From: Catellatospora vulcania
Lineage (GTDB): Bacteria; Actinomycetota; Actinomycetes; Mycobacteriales; Micromonosporaceae
NCBI RefSeq assembly: GCF_009720385.1
Contig: NZ_WARX01000034.1
Span: 62,001 to 126,000 of the forward strand
Length of the DNA: 64,000 nucleotides
Direction of reading: 5' to 3'
Below the pieces are notes generated by a model. That model was not told the origin of the DNA. It did no database searches and saw only the letters and a program-made list of their open reading frames with translations. The number at the start of each line of letters is the position of its first letter. Within the stretch, counting starts at the first letter, position 1. Positions 49,741 through 58,027 of this stretch are shown piece by piece. The translations under genes and the position numbers were made by a program.

Positions 49741-51696
49741 TCACGGCACCGCGATGGCGCAGCTGGTCACGGTGACCGTGCCGGAGCCGGTGGCCACGAA
49801 CCCGAAGGTCGTGCTCGCCGTGGGCGCGAGCGAGCCGTTGTGCGGGGCGTTGGTGACCGTGTTGCCGGTCCGGTTGCCGTTCCACAGGTTGCTGATGGTC
49901 AGCGTCGCCGGGATGTTCAGCACGACCGACCAGGCCGCCGACGTCATGGTGCTGGTGTTGGTCACGGTGACCTCACCCTGCATGCCGCCCTGCCAGGAGC
50001 CGGTCACCCGCACGGTCGCGGTGCAGCCGCTGCCGCCCCCGCCGCCGCCGGACGTGGTGCCGGTGACCGCCGCCGACGCCGCCGAGACGTTGCCCGCCGC
50101 GTCCCGTGCCCGCACCGTGTACTGGTACGCGGTCGACGCGGACAGCCCCGTGTCGGTGTAGGTCAGCCCGGAGACCGTCGCGACCTTGGTCCCGGCGCGG
50201 TAGACCTCGTACGCGGTGACGCCGGTGTTGTCGGTGGCCGCGCCCCAGGACAGCGACACCGAGCTGCTGGTGACGCCGGTGACGGACGGGTTGCCGGGCG
50301 CGGACGGGGCGATGGTGTCGCCGCCGGTGCCCCCGCCGCCGTACACGTCGGCGAGGTTGTAGCCCGTGGTGCTGGTCGCGCCGCCGAGCCGCACCTGGTG
50401 GTCGAGGCTGACGAACTTGCCCTGGTGCTGCCACAGCGCCGGCTTGAGCAGGTTGTACTTGGCGGTGTCCCAGGTGGCCCAGTCGTCGAGCAGCAGGCCG
50501 CCGGTGTCGCCGGAGTTCGGGTTGAGCACCCAGAACGTCTGGTGCAGGCGGTACTGCACGATCAGGTCCCGCAGCGCGGTCATCCACTTGTCCTGGCGGG
50601 CGTCCTGGCCGAGGCGGCCGCCCCACTCGCCGACGAGCAGCGGCGCGATGCCGTCCTCGTGGATGTAGAACCAGTTCGGCCGCCACACGTCGTTGGTCAG
50701 CGAGGCCTTGTCGAACGTGCCCTGGAACCACGGCTGCTCGTAGACCAGCGGGCCGTAGTCGTGCGGGGAGTACATCAGCTGGTCCTGGTTGGCGCCCAGG
50801 TTGACCGGGTTGGTGCGCACACCGCGCAGGTTGCCGCCCCACCAGTTGTAGAAGTAGTTCGGCGTCAGGTCAGGGTCGGTGTTCGGGGAGTTCCAGGTCT
50901 CGCCGGGGCGCGGGTAGACCTCGATGCCCTCGCACAGGATCAGCACGTTCGGGTTGATGGCCAGGATGCGCTTGCCCGCGGTCTCGCAGGCGTACTTGAA
51001 GTTGTCCTGGTCGGTGCTGTTGTCCCACTTGGCCCGCGGGGGCTGGTTGGGCGTGCCGTGCGGCTCGTTCTTGATGTCCATCGCGACGATGGTGTCGTTG
51101 TTCTTGTACCGGTTGGTCACCCACTCCCAGCCCTGGTAGAACTGCTCGGTCGTGATGGTGCCCTTCCACCAGACCGGGTGGATGTGACCGGAGTTGTCGG
51201 CCTCGGCGCTGTGCACGTCGAGCATGACCTTGATGCCGTACTGCTCGCACAGCTGCAGCCAGTAGTCGAAGATCTGCAGGTTGTTCTTGCCGGCCAGCTC
51301 GGGGTTGGCGTACGTGTTCACGTTCGGCGCGGCGACCGTCTGCCCGGCCTTCCACTCCAGCAGCAGCTGGGTGGAGATCGGCACGCGGACCAGGTTGATG
51401 CCGCGGTCGGCCATGCCCTTGGTGATGGTGGTGATGTTGCCCGACCACAGGCCGTGGAAGACCCGCTCGGAGGCGTTGAAGCCGAACCAGTTGACGCCGG
51501 TCAGCCACACCTCGTTACCGGCCTCGTCGACGACCTTGTTGCCCTGGACGTGCAGCCAGTCCTTCTCCGGCACCGCGGCCGCGGCGGTGGTCGGGGCGAG
51601 CACGGCCGCGCCGGCCGCCAGCGTGGTGGCCAGCGTGGCCAGCGCGAGGGGGATGCGCAGTCGCCTGCTGATCCCCGCCTTCCTGGTGAGTGCCAT
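49741..51696 (-). CDS. Secreted GH5 endoglucanase with FN3 and CBM2
   Basis: 651 residues from ATG 51696 (GGAAGG 8 bases upstream); an in-frame start at 51948 would run through the operators. Signal peptide to about 41 (TTAAAA). The GH5 barrel has WLTGVNWFGF near the start, the acid/base glutamate in DIKNEPHG and the nucleophile in LLVGEWGG. One FN3 domain (TVSGLTYTDTGLS) and a CBM2 (GCTATVRVTGSWQGGMQGE to SCAIAVP) complete it. Two CelR-type operators lie upstream, so it should be induced by cellobiose with the GH12 enzyme. Confidence 0.95.
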   Translation of the reverse strand: MALTRKAGISRRLRIPLALATLATTLAAGAAVLAPTTAAAAVPEKDWLHVQGNKVVDEAGNEVWLTGVNWFGFNASERVFHGLWSGNITTITKGMADRGINLVRVPISTQLLLEWKAGQTVAAPNVNTYANPELAGKNNLQIFDYWLQLCEQYGIKVMLDVHSAEADNSGHIHPVWWKGTITTEQFYQGWEWVTNRYKNNDTIVAMDIKNEPHGTPNQPPRAKWDNSTDQDNFKYACETAGKRILAINPNVLILCEGIEVYPRPGETWNSPNTDPDLTPNYFYNWWGGNLRGVRTNPVNLGANQDQLMYSPHDYGPLVYEQPWFQGTFDKASLTNDVWRPNWFYIHEDGIAPLLVGEWGGRLGQDARQDKWMTALRDLIVQYRLHQTFWVLNPNSGDTGGLLLDDWATWDTAKYNLLKPALWQHQGKFVSLDHQVRLGGATSTTGYNLADVYGGGGTGGDTIAPSAPGNPSVTGVTSSSVSLSWGAATDNTGVTAYEVYRAGTKVATVSGLTYTDTGLSASTAYQYTVRARDAAGNVSAASAAVTGTTSGGGGGGSGCTATVRVTGSWQGGMQGEVTVTNTSTMTSAAWSVVLNIPATLTISNLWNGNRTGNTVTNAPHNGSLAPTASTTFGFVATGSGTVTVTSCAIAVP

Positions 51697-51749
51697 GGAG
51701 AACCTTCCGGAAGCGGTGGTGCGGGCGGCGATCGGTGCCGCCCACAGAT

Positions 51750-51763
51750 CGGGAGCGCTCCCA
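51750..51763. promoter_or_regulatory. CelR/CebR-type operator, proximal to GH5
   Basis: CGGGAGCGCTCCCA; one mismatch to TGGGAGCGCTCCCA. It lies 53 bp before the GH5 start, in the 330-bp divergent region 51697-52026, which holds no other gene. Confidence 0.88.
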
Positions 51764-51895
51764 TTCACGGGCCGGGTACGCCCGCTCCCCCGGCGGGCAC
51801 CGAGGGTGGCGCGGACGGCCCGCCTAGGCGGGTCCGCCCGGCTCCCGACCGTGCCGACGACCGTCCGGAGTAGACCAGACATCGACGACCGTGAA

Positions 51896-51909
51896 CGGGA
51901 GCGCTCCCA
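51896..51909. promoter_or_regulatory. CelR/CebR-type operator, distal
   Basis: CGGGAGCGCTCCCA, identical to the site at 51750, 146 bp away. Two identical sites in one divergent region would allow repression by looping. Confidence 0.88.
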
Positions 51910-51996
51910 TTTGTGTTGGAGCGTAAGGCTCCCGTAACCCGGACGCAACAGTCTCCGTCAATCCCGCGCCTCGACCGGCACGGCCGACCTTGCGAC

Positions 51997-52010
51997 TGGA
52001 AGCGCTCTCA
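51997..52010. promoter_or_regulatory. CelR/LacI-like operator in front of the kinase-fold gene
   Basis: TGGAAGCGCTCTCA, two mismatches to the CelR consensus, ending 16 bp before the ATG at 52027. It would place the kinase-fold gene in the cellulose regulon; weaker than the other sites. Confidence 0.65.
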
Positions 52011-52026
52011 CGACATCATCCGACCC

Positions 52027-53007
52027 ATGCGCAGTATCACCAAGCCCGTGCTGTCCGATGCCGACATCGCCCGCCTGATCAGGCAGTGTCTGGGCGAGCA
52101 CGCGGTCGTCGCCGGGCACGAGGAGTTCACGGACGGCTACTTCAACGCCGCCCACGCGGTGCGCCTCGAAGACGGCCGCGAGGTGGTGCTGAAGGTCGCG
52201 CCCGACAAGGGCCTGACGATGCTGACCTACGAGGTCGACCTGATGCACACCGAGATCGAGTTCTTCGAGCGGGCCGCCGCCGCGGGCGTGCCGCTGCCGA
52301 AGATGTGGCACGCCGACGCCGAGGGCGGGGTCATGGTCATGGACCGGCTCCGCGGGGTCTCCTTCGAGCAGGCCAAGCAGACGATGGCCGCCGAGCAGGT
52401 GCTCGCGGTGCGTCATGAGCTGGGCCGCATCGCCGCGGCGGTCACCGCCGTCACCGGCGAGCGCTTCGGCTACCCGCGCCGCGACGGACGCACCCGCTCG
52501 GCGTCCTGGCGGGAGTCGTTCCTGTGCTTCGTCGACGACATCCTGGCCGACGCGACGGCCACCGACCGGCCGCTGCCCCGGCCCGCCGACGAGATCCGCG
52601 AGCTGGTCGTATGCCACGCGCCGCTGCTCGACGCGGTGACCGTGCCCGCGCTGGTCCATTTCGACCTCTGGGACGGCAACGTGTTCGTGCTGCCCGACGG
52701 CGACGGCTGGCGAGTCGAAGCCGTCATCGACGGCGAACGCGCGTTCTACGGCGACCCGGTCGCCGAGCTCGTCTCGCTGATCTCATGGGTGCCCGACGAC
52801 CAGGTCGCGGCCACGGTCGACGGGTTCCTGGGCCGGGCGCTGACCACCGCCGAGCAGACCCGGCTCACCCTGTACCAGATCTACCTGTGGCTGATCCTGG
52901 TCGCGGAGACGGCCGTGCGCGGCTACCCCGAGAAGGAGAACGGGGAGCTGCTGGCCTTCGCCGGCGGACGGCTCGCCGCGGATCTGGACACCCTCGCAGC
53001 GGCATGA
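52027..53007 (+). CDS. APH-fold kinase, possibly linked to cellulose utilisation
   Basis: 326 residues from ATG 52027; an in-frame start at 51913 would overlap two operators, and no Shine-Dalgarno precedes 52027, so leaderless translation is possible. Catalytic loop HFDLWDGNVFV and metal-binding VIDGERAFYGDP are intact, and the ATP lobe reads FTDGYFNAAHAVRL. The group includes fructosamine kinases and unassigned small-molecule kinases. The operator just upstream and the divergent GH5 gene suggest that a sugar or sugar derivative is the substrate; antibiotic resistance is the alternative. Confidence 0.82.
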   Translation: MRSITKPVLSDADIARLIRQCLGEHAVVAGHEEFTDGYFNAAHAVRLEDGREVVLKVAPDKGLTMLTYEVDLMHTEIEFFERAAAAGVPLPKMWHADAEGGVMVMDRLRGVSFEQAKQTMAAEQVLAVRHELGRIAAAVTAVTGERFGYPRRDGRTRSASWRESFLCFVDDILADATATDRPLPRPADEIRELVVCHAPLLDAVTVPALVHFDLWDGNVFVLPDGDGWRVEAVIDGERAFYGDPVAELVSLISWVPDDQVAATVDGFLGRALTTAEQTRLTLYQIYLWLILVAETAVRGYPEKENGELLAFAGGRLAADLDTLAAA

Positions 53008-53086
53008 AAGTTACAGGCGTGACCGGTGATGCCATTGTGATCAACTCGCCATGGAAAGGCCCCGTAAAGGTGTTTTGATAGGTGAC

Positions 53087-54745
53087 ATGAGCACTCCCGC
53101 GATCCTGACCGTGGACGACGACCCGAACGTCTCCCGCGCGGTGGCACGTGACCTGCGCCGGCACTACGGCGAGAACTACCGGGTGGTGCGGGCCAGTTCG
53201 GGGGCCGAGGCCCTGGACGCGCTGCGTGAGCTGAAGTTGCGCGGCCAGCAGGTCGCCGTGCTGCTGGCCGACTACCGGATGCCGCAGATGAACGGCATCC
53301 AGTTCCTGGAATCGGCGATGGACCTCTACCCGCGGGCCCGCCGGGTGCTGCTGACCGCGTACGCCGACACCGATGCGGCGATCAACGCGATCAACCTGGT
53401 CGACCTGGACCACTACCTGCTCAAGCCGTGGAACCCGCCAGAGGAGCACCTCTACCCCGTCGTGGACGACCTGCTGCAGTCATGGCTGGCGACCCCGGAC
53501 GCGGCCACCGCCGAGCTGCGGGTGGTCGGCCACCGCTGGTCCGCGCACTCCTACAAGGTCCGCGACTTCCTCGCCCGCAACCTGGTCCCGTTCCGCTGGT
53601 ACGTCGCCGACGACCCCGAAGGCGCACGCCTGCTGGCCGCAGCCGGGCTGACCGCCGACGACGTGCCGCTCGTGGTGACCGCCGAGGGCAAGACGCTCGT
53701 GCAGCCCAACGAGGCCGAACTCGCCGCCAACATCGGCCTGACCACCACCCCGGCCTCGGACTTCTACGACGTGATCGTGGTCGGGGCAGGCCCCGCCGGG
53801 CTCGGCTCGGCCGTGTACGCCGCCTCCGAGGGCCTGCGCACCGTGCTCGTCGAGCGCCGGGCCACCGGCGGGCAGGCCGGGCAGAGCAGCCGCATCGAGA
53901 ACTACCTCGGCTTCCCCGACGGCGTGTCCGGCGCGCAGCTCACCGAGCGGGCCCGCCGCCAGGCGCTGAAGTTCGGCGCGGAGCTGCTGTCGGCCCGCGA
54001 GGTCACCGCGCTGGAGACCTGCGGCTCCGCCCGCGTCGTGCACTTCTCCGACGGCAGCCGCATCGCCGCGCACAGCGTGGTGCTGGCCACCGGCGTGTCG
54101 TACCGGATGCTCGACGTGCCCGGCTGCGCGGACCTCACCGGCCGCGGCGTGTTCTACGGCTCGGCGGCCACCGAGGCGCCCGGCTGCAAGGACGAAGAGG
54201 TGTACATCATCGGCGGGGCCAACTCGGCCGGCCAGGCCGCCGTCTACTTCTCCCGGTACGCCAGCCACGTGCACATGCTCATCCGCGGCGAGGACCTGCG
54301 CCGGTCCATGTCGCGCTACCTGATCGACCAGATCGAGGCGATCGAGAACATCACGGTGCACCCGTACACCCAGGTCCGCGAGGGCGGCGGCGACGACCAC
54401 CTGGAACGCATCACCCTGGTCGACACCCGGACCGGGCAGGAGAGCACGGTCGACGCCTCCTGGCTGTTCATCTTCATCGGCGCGGAGCCGGGCACCGACT
54501 GGCTGGACGGCGTGGTGGCCCGCGACGAGCACGGGTTCGTGCTGACCGGGCCCGACCTGCTGTCCGGCGGCAAGCGCCCGGCCGGGTGGCAGCTGTCCCG
54601 CGACCCCTATCACCTGGAATCCAGCGTGCCCGGCGTGTTCGCCGCCGGCGACGTGCGGTCCGACTCGGTCAAGCGCGTCGCCTCCGCCGTCGGCGAGGGC
54701 GCCATGGCCATCTCACTCGTACACCGATACCTGGAGGGGCAGTGA
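53087..54745 (+). CDS. Response-regulator / thioredoxin-reductase-like fusion without redox cysteines
   Basis: 552 residues from ATG 53087; an in-frame ATG at 53051 is less likely. Residues 1-125 are a receiver (TVDDDPN, phospho-Asp in LLADYRMPQMNG, Lys in YLLKPW). Residues ~135-215 are a thioredoxin-like fold in which the CxxC position reads WSAH. The rest is a thioredoxin-reductase flavoprotein with FAD (VVGAGPAGLGSA) and NAD(P) (IIGGANSAGQAA) sites. The usual redox CxxC is replaced by GSAATEA. Fusions of this layout are known from genome annotation; the loss of both cysteine pairs argues against classic disulfide reduction. GTGA overlap couples it to the kinase gene. Confidence 0.88.
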   Translation: MSTPAILTVDDDPNVSRAVARDLRRHYGENYRVVRASSGAEALDALRELKLRGQQVAVLLADYRMPQMNGIQFLESAMDLYPRARRVLLTAYADTDAAINAINLVDLDHYLLKPWNPPEEHLYPVVDDLLQSWLATPDAATAELRVVGHRWSAHSYKVRDFLARNLVPFRWYVADDPEGARLLAAAGLTADDVPLVVTAEGKTLVQPNEAELAANIGLTTTPASDFYDVIVVGAGPAGLGSAVYAASEGLRTVLVERRATGGQAGQSSRIENYLGFPDGVSGAQLTERARRQALKFGAELLSAREVTALETCGSARVVHFSDGSRIAAHSVVLATGVSYRMLDVPGCADLTGRGVFYGSAATEAPGCKDEEVYIIGGANSAGQAAVYFSRYASHVHMLIRGEDLRRSMSRYLIDQIEAIENITVHPYTQVREGGGDDHLERITLVDTRTGQESTVDASWLFIFIGAEPGTDWLDGVVARDEHGFVLTGPDLLSGGKRPAGWQLSRDPYHLESSVPGVFAAGDVRSDSVKRVASAVGEGAMAISLVHRYLEGQ

Positions 54746-56163
54746 CCACCGAACTCACCCCCGAGCTGCTGCGCGAGCTGTTCCTGTTCGAGTCGCTCGA
54801 CGACGGCCAGCTCACCTGGCTGGCCGAACACGGCCGCGTCGAATGCATCCCCGCCGGTCCCGTCTTCGCCGAGGGCGACGAGGCCACCTGCTTCTACGTG
54901 CTGCTGTCGGGCACCGTCGCGCTCAGCCGGCAGGTGCACGGCGACAGCATCGAGGTCAGCCGCACCGACCAGCGCGGCGTGTACGCCGGAGCCACCCAGG
55001 CCTACCTCGGCGACCGGGTGCCCCAGAAGTACGTGCACTCCATGCTGGCCGTCTCCGACACCGAGTTCTTCGTGCTGCCTGCCGCCGACTTCGGCATCGT
55101 CATGCGCGACTGGTTCCCGATGGCGATGCACCTGCTCGAAGGCCTGTTCTTCGGCATGCGCAGCATGCAGACCCTGGTCGGCGAGCGCGAGCGCCTGCTG
55201 GCCCTGGGCTCGCTGTCGGCCGGGCTCACCCACGAGCTGAACAATCCCGCCGCGGCCGCCGTGCGCGCCACCGCCGTGCTGCGCCAGCGGGTCGCCGGGA
55301 TGCGGCACAAGCTGTCGCTGATCGCCGACGGGCGGCTCGACGGCACCCGGCTGCGCCAGCTCGTCGACCTGCAGGAGGAGGCCGTCAAGCGGATCGACGG
55401 CGCGGCCCAGCTCACCCCGGTGCAGACCTCCGACGCCGAGGACGCGCTGGCCGACTGGCTGGAGGAGCGCGACATCACCGGCGCGTGGGACATCGCCCCG
55501 ACGCTGGTCGCGGGCGGCGTCGACCAGGAGTGGCTGGAGCAGGTGTCCAGCACCGTCGGCGCGGAGAACTTCGAGTCCGCGGTGCGCTGGCTGACCTACA
55601 CCCTGGAGACCGAGCTGCTGATGGGCGAGATCGAGGACTCGGTCTCCCGCATCTCCGGCCTGGTCGCCGCGGCCAAGCAGTACTCGCAGCTGGACCGCGC
55701 GCCGTACCAGGAGGTCGACGTCAACGACCTGGTCAAGGCGACCCTGGCGATGTTCGCCGGCAAGGTCACCAAGGACCTCACCGTGGTCAAGGAGCTGGAC
55801 CGGACCCTGCCGAAGATCCCCGCGTACGCCGCGGAGCTGAACCAGGTCTGGACCAACCTCATCGACAACGCGCTCGGCGCGATGAACGGCGCCGGCACGC
55901 TCACCATCCGCACCGGCCGGGAGAACGACTGCGTGTTCGTGGAGATCGGCGACACCGGCGGCGGCATCGACCCGGCGATCCGGCCGCGCATCTTCGAGCC
56001 GTTCTTCACCACCAAGCCGGTCGGCGAGGGCACCGGGCTGGGCCTGGACATCTCGTACCGCATCGTGGTCAACAAGCACCACGGCGACATCAAGGTGAGC
56101 TCGGAGCCGGGCGACACCCGGTTCCGGGTGCTGCTGCCGATCCAGGAGACGCCCGTCGAGTGA
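54742..56163 (+). CDS. Cyclic-nucleotide-binding sensor histidine kinase
   Basis: 473 residues from GTG 54742 (GGAGGGG upstream), overlapping the fusion gene's stop by 4 bp. N-terminal cNMP/CRP-type sensor (about 15-130, FYVLLSGTVAL). The phosphotransfer helix holds LSAGLTHELNNPAAAA with the His. A long intervening region of ~170 residues follows. HATPase: N-box NQVWTNLIDNALGAM, DTGGGIDP, GTGLGLDIS. No TM segments, so a soluble kinase. It presumably phosphorylates the receiver of the preceding fusion, giving a ligand-controlled flavoprotein. Confidence 0.9.
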   Translation: MTTELTPELLRELFLFESLDDGQLTWLAEHGRVECIPAGPVFAEGDEATCFYVLLSGTVALSRQVHGDSIEVSRTDQRGVYAGATQAYLGDRVPQKYVHSMLAVSDTEFFVLPAADFGIVMRDWFPMAMHLLEGLFFGMRSMQTLVGERERLLALGSLSAGLTHELNNPAAAAVRATAVLRQRVAGMRHKLSLIADGRLDGTRLRQLVDLQEEAVKRIDGAAQLTPVQTSDAEDALADWLEERDITGAWDIAPTLVAGGVDQEWLEQVSSTVGAENFESAVRWLTYTLETELLMGEIEDSVSRISGLVAAAKQYSQLDRAPYQEVDVNDLVKATLAMFAGKVTKDLTVVKELDRTLPKIPAYAAELNQVWTNLIDNALGAMNGAGTLTIRTGRENDCVFVEIGDTGGGIDPAIRPRIFEPFFTTKPVGEGTGLGLDISYRIVVNKHHGDIKVSSEPGDTRFRVLLPIQETPVE

Positions 56164-56167
56164 AGAC

Positions 56168-57049
56168 TCAGCGGTCCAGGTCCCGCAGGATGCCCTCCAG
56201 GATGGCCGGGGTGTCCTGGGGCGGCGCCGCGTCCACGCACAGCTGCTCCATGACGGTGACGTACTGCTCGACGTCCTCGCGTTTGTCGAGGTAGAGCGCG
56301 CTGGTCAGCTGCTGCAGGTAGACCACGTCGGGCAGGTCGTGGTCGGGGAAGCGCAGCAGCGAGAACGCCCCGCTGCTGAACGCGTGGCCGCCCTTGTCGA
56401 ACGTCATCACCTGCAGCGTGACCTTCGGCTGCTTGGTCACCTTCAGCAGCGCCGCGATCTGGCTGCGCATCACCGCCCGCCCGCCGACCGGCCGGCGCAG
56501 CGCCGCCTCGTCGACCACGGCCCACAGGTGCGGCGGGTTCTGCCGGTGCAGGATCTGCTGGCGGGTCATCCGCAGCTCGACGCGGCGGCTCACCTCGGGC
56601 TCCGGCTTGCCGCCGTGGCCCAGCATGATGACCGCCCGGGCGTAGTCGGCGGTCTGCAGCAGACCGGGCACGAACTGCACCTCGTACGTCCGGATGATCT
56701 GCGCGGCCGACTCCAGGCCCAGATAGGACTGGAACCAGGCCGGGTAGACGTCGCCGTACTGGTGCCACCAGCCCGGCTCGTTGGCCTGCCGGGCCAGGGC
56801 GGCCATCGCCTCCCGCTCGGCCTCGTCGGTCACCCCGTAGTAGGTGAGCAGGTCGGCGACGTCACGCTCCTTGAAGCCGACCCGGCCCAGCTCCATCCGG
56901 CTGATCTTCGACTCCGAGGCGCGGATCTGCCAGCCCGCGTCCTCCCGGCTGATCCCGCGGGACTCCCGCAACCGCCGTAGCTGTGCTCCGAGGAGCATTC
57001 GCAACACGGTAGGACCGCCGCCCGACCCACTCTCCGGGTCTGCCGCCAT
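56168..57049 (-). CDS. XRE-family regulator with DUF5753 domain
   Basis: 293 residues from ATG 57049. A helix-turn-helix (LRRLRESRGISREDAGWQIRASESKISRMELGR, seen in parts, about 25-60) is followed by a DUF5753 domain (residues ~100-285; IIRTYEVQFVPGLLQTADYARAVI). This pairing with a DUF397 gene upstream (57132-57365, 82-bp gap) is one of many WhiJ-like pairs in mycelial actinobacteria that influence development and antibiotic production. The 3' end faces the kinase gene with a 4-bp gap. Confidence 0.93.
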   Translation of the reverse strand: MAADPESGSGGGPTVLRMLLGAQLRRLRESRGISREDAGWQIRASESKISRMELGRVGFKERDVADLLTYYGVTDEAEREAMAALARQANEPGWWHQYGDVYPAWFQSYLGLESAAQIIRTYEVQFVPGLLQTADYARAVIMLGHGGKPEPEVSRRVELRMTRQQILHRQNPPHLWAVVDEAALRRPVGGRAVMRSQIAALLKVTKQPKVTLQVMTFDKGGHAFSSGAFSLLRFPDHDLPDVVYLQQLTSALYLDKREDVEQYVTVMEQLCVDAAPPQDTPAILEGILRDLDR

Positions 57050-57131
57050 TCGTGCGCCCTCCGCCTGCCCGCCCGCGTGATCTCCTGCGCATACTGTCGC
57101 AAAGCACGGGCCGACTGTCGAGAATCAACGG

Positions 57132-57365
57132 TCAAGAAAGTAGATCGTCGAAGTCCCCGTCGTACACACCCAGCAGAAACGCGTTCATCTCCGCCCGGGT
57201 GTAGATCAGCACGGGCCCCAGCGGGTCCCGCGAATGGCGTACGGCGAACCCCGACCCCCCGGGCAGCCTGCCGATCTCCACACAGTTCCCGTCAGCCCCA
57301 CTGCGCACGCTCTTGCGCCACGCGACCGCGGCGAGCTCCTGTGCACCGCCGTGGATATGCGTCAT
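57132..57365 (-). CDS. DUF397-family small protein
   Basis: 77 residues from ATG 57365 (GGAGG 6 bases upstream); an in-frame start at 57395 would add 10 residues. The family core is seen as VAWRKSVRSGADGNCVEIG and VRHSRDPLGPVLIYTRAEMNAFL. DUF397 proteins accompany XRE/DUF5753 regulators and probably modulate them directly. Same strand and order as the XRE gene downstream. Copy B of the conserved module lies 52 bp upstream of its start. Confidence 0.92.
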   Translation of the reverse strand: MTHIHGGAQELAAVAWRKSVRSGADGNCVEIGRLPGGSGFAVRHSRDPLGPVLIYTRAEMNAFLLGVYDGDFDDLLS

Positions 57366-57416
57366 CGCGATCCTCCGCCCCCAGAGAGAAAGCAAGGCCC
57401 CGTGCAGATGACACGA

Positions 57417-57581
57417 TCATCTGCACGTGCATCAGCGCTTGCTTTTGCACAGGATAGCCGTGCATCATGGGGTCGGCTAAGCGAACACAGTCAATGGAAG
57501 CGCCACTGTTGGCCACCCCTTCGGCGGCGCTACCCCCTCCACCTGGGCAGACGGCACGGACCCTCCCGGACCGGCAGGCTC
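57417..57581 (+). promoter_or_regulatory. Conserved upstream module of the small-protein family, copy B
   Basis: The plus-strand counterpart of 21659-21822: TCATCTGCACGTGCATC at 57417, TGCACAGGAT near 57446, and ACGGCACGGAC with CCCGGACCGGC in 57545-57581, at almost the same internal spacing as copy A. The palindrome TGCACGTGCA is at 57422-57431. It lies in the 363-bp divergent gap between DUF397 and the 57729 gene; the ~147 bp from here to that start hold nothing else I can name. Confidence 0.75.
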
Positions 57582-57728
57582 AGCCTTTCTCGGGATGCGG
57601 CTACCTCCCGGGCGCGTCGCGTTACGCGGTGTGACCGAAGGCGGCCTGATCCACGGACGTGGGGAGTCGCCGGCAAACCGGCGCGAGCCACGTCGGAATG
57701 TTCCGCCCCACAGGAGGACGACCGATCC

Positions 57729-57992
57729 ATGGCACCACCGAAGACACACCCCGACTCGCGAGCCGTGGCCGACGTCGTACCCGCCGACGCGTACGCGCCC
57801 CACGACCGGGTCTGGGTGTACCGCGACGGCCAGTGGCGCGCCGGCATCGTGTACGAAGCGAGCAGCCACGCCGCCACCGTCATCTGCCGCTCATCCACCG
57901 CCCGCGGCACGGAAGTCGAGATCAGAACCGCGCGTTACGTGGCGCGGCGCGACCGCATCGACCTGTCGATCGACGCGCTGAGCTACGTCTGA
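57729..57992 (+). CDS. Small basic/aromatic protein, paralogue of the gene at 21357-21614
   Basis: 87 residues from ATG 57729 (AGGAGG 9 bases upstream). The body DRVWVYRDGQWRAGI, AATVICRSSTA, TARYVARRDRIDLSIDALSYV aligns end to end with the 85-aa protein 36 kb away. Small, soluble, no cysteine cluster. It is divergent from a DUF397/XRE pair and followed 35 bp later by a convergent methyltransferase gene. I do not recognise a named family; its conserved upstream module suggests a shared regulator. Confidence 0.78.
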   Translation: MAPPKTHPDSRAVADVVPADAYAPHDRVWVYRDGQWRAGIVYEASSHAATVICRSSTARGTEVEIRTARYVARRDRIDLSIDALSYV

Positions 57993-58027
57993 CCCTCCTC
58001 AGGTCACCGCGGGGCGGGTCCTGCAGG

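Noticed and set aside
53008-53086. CRP-type site before the REC-flavoprotein gene
   Set aside because: GTGA half-sites are present but no matching second half at the right spacing.
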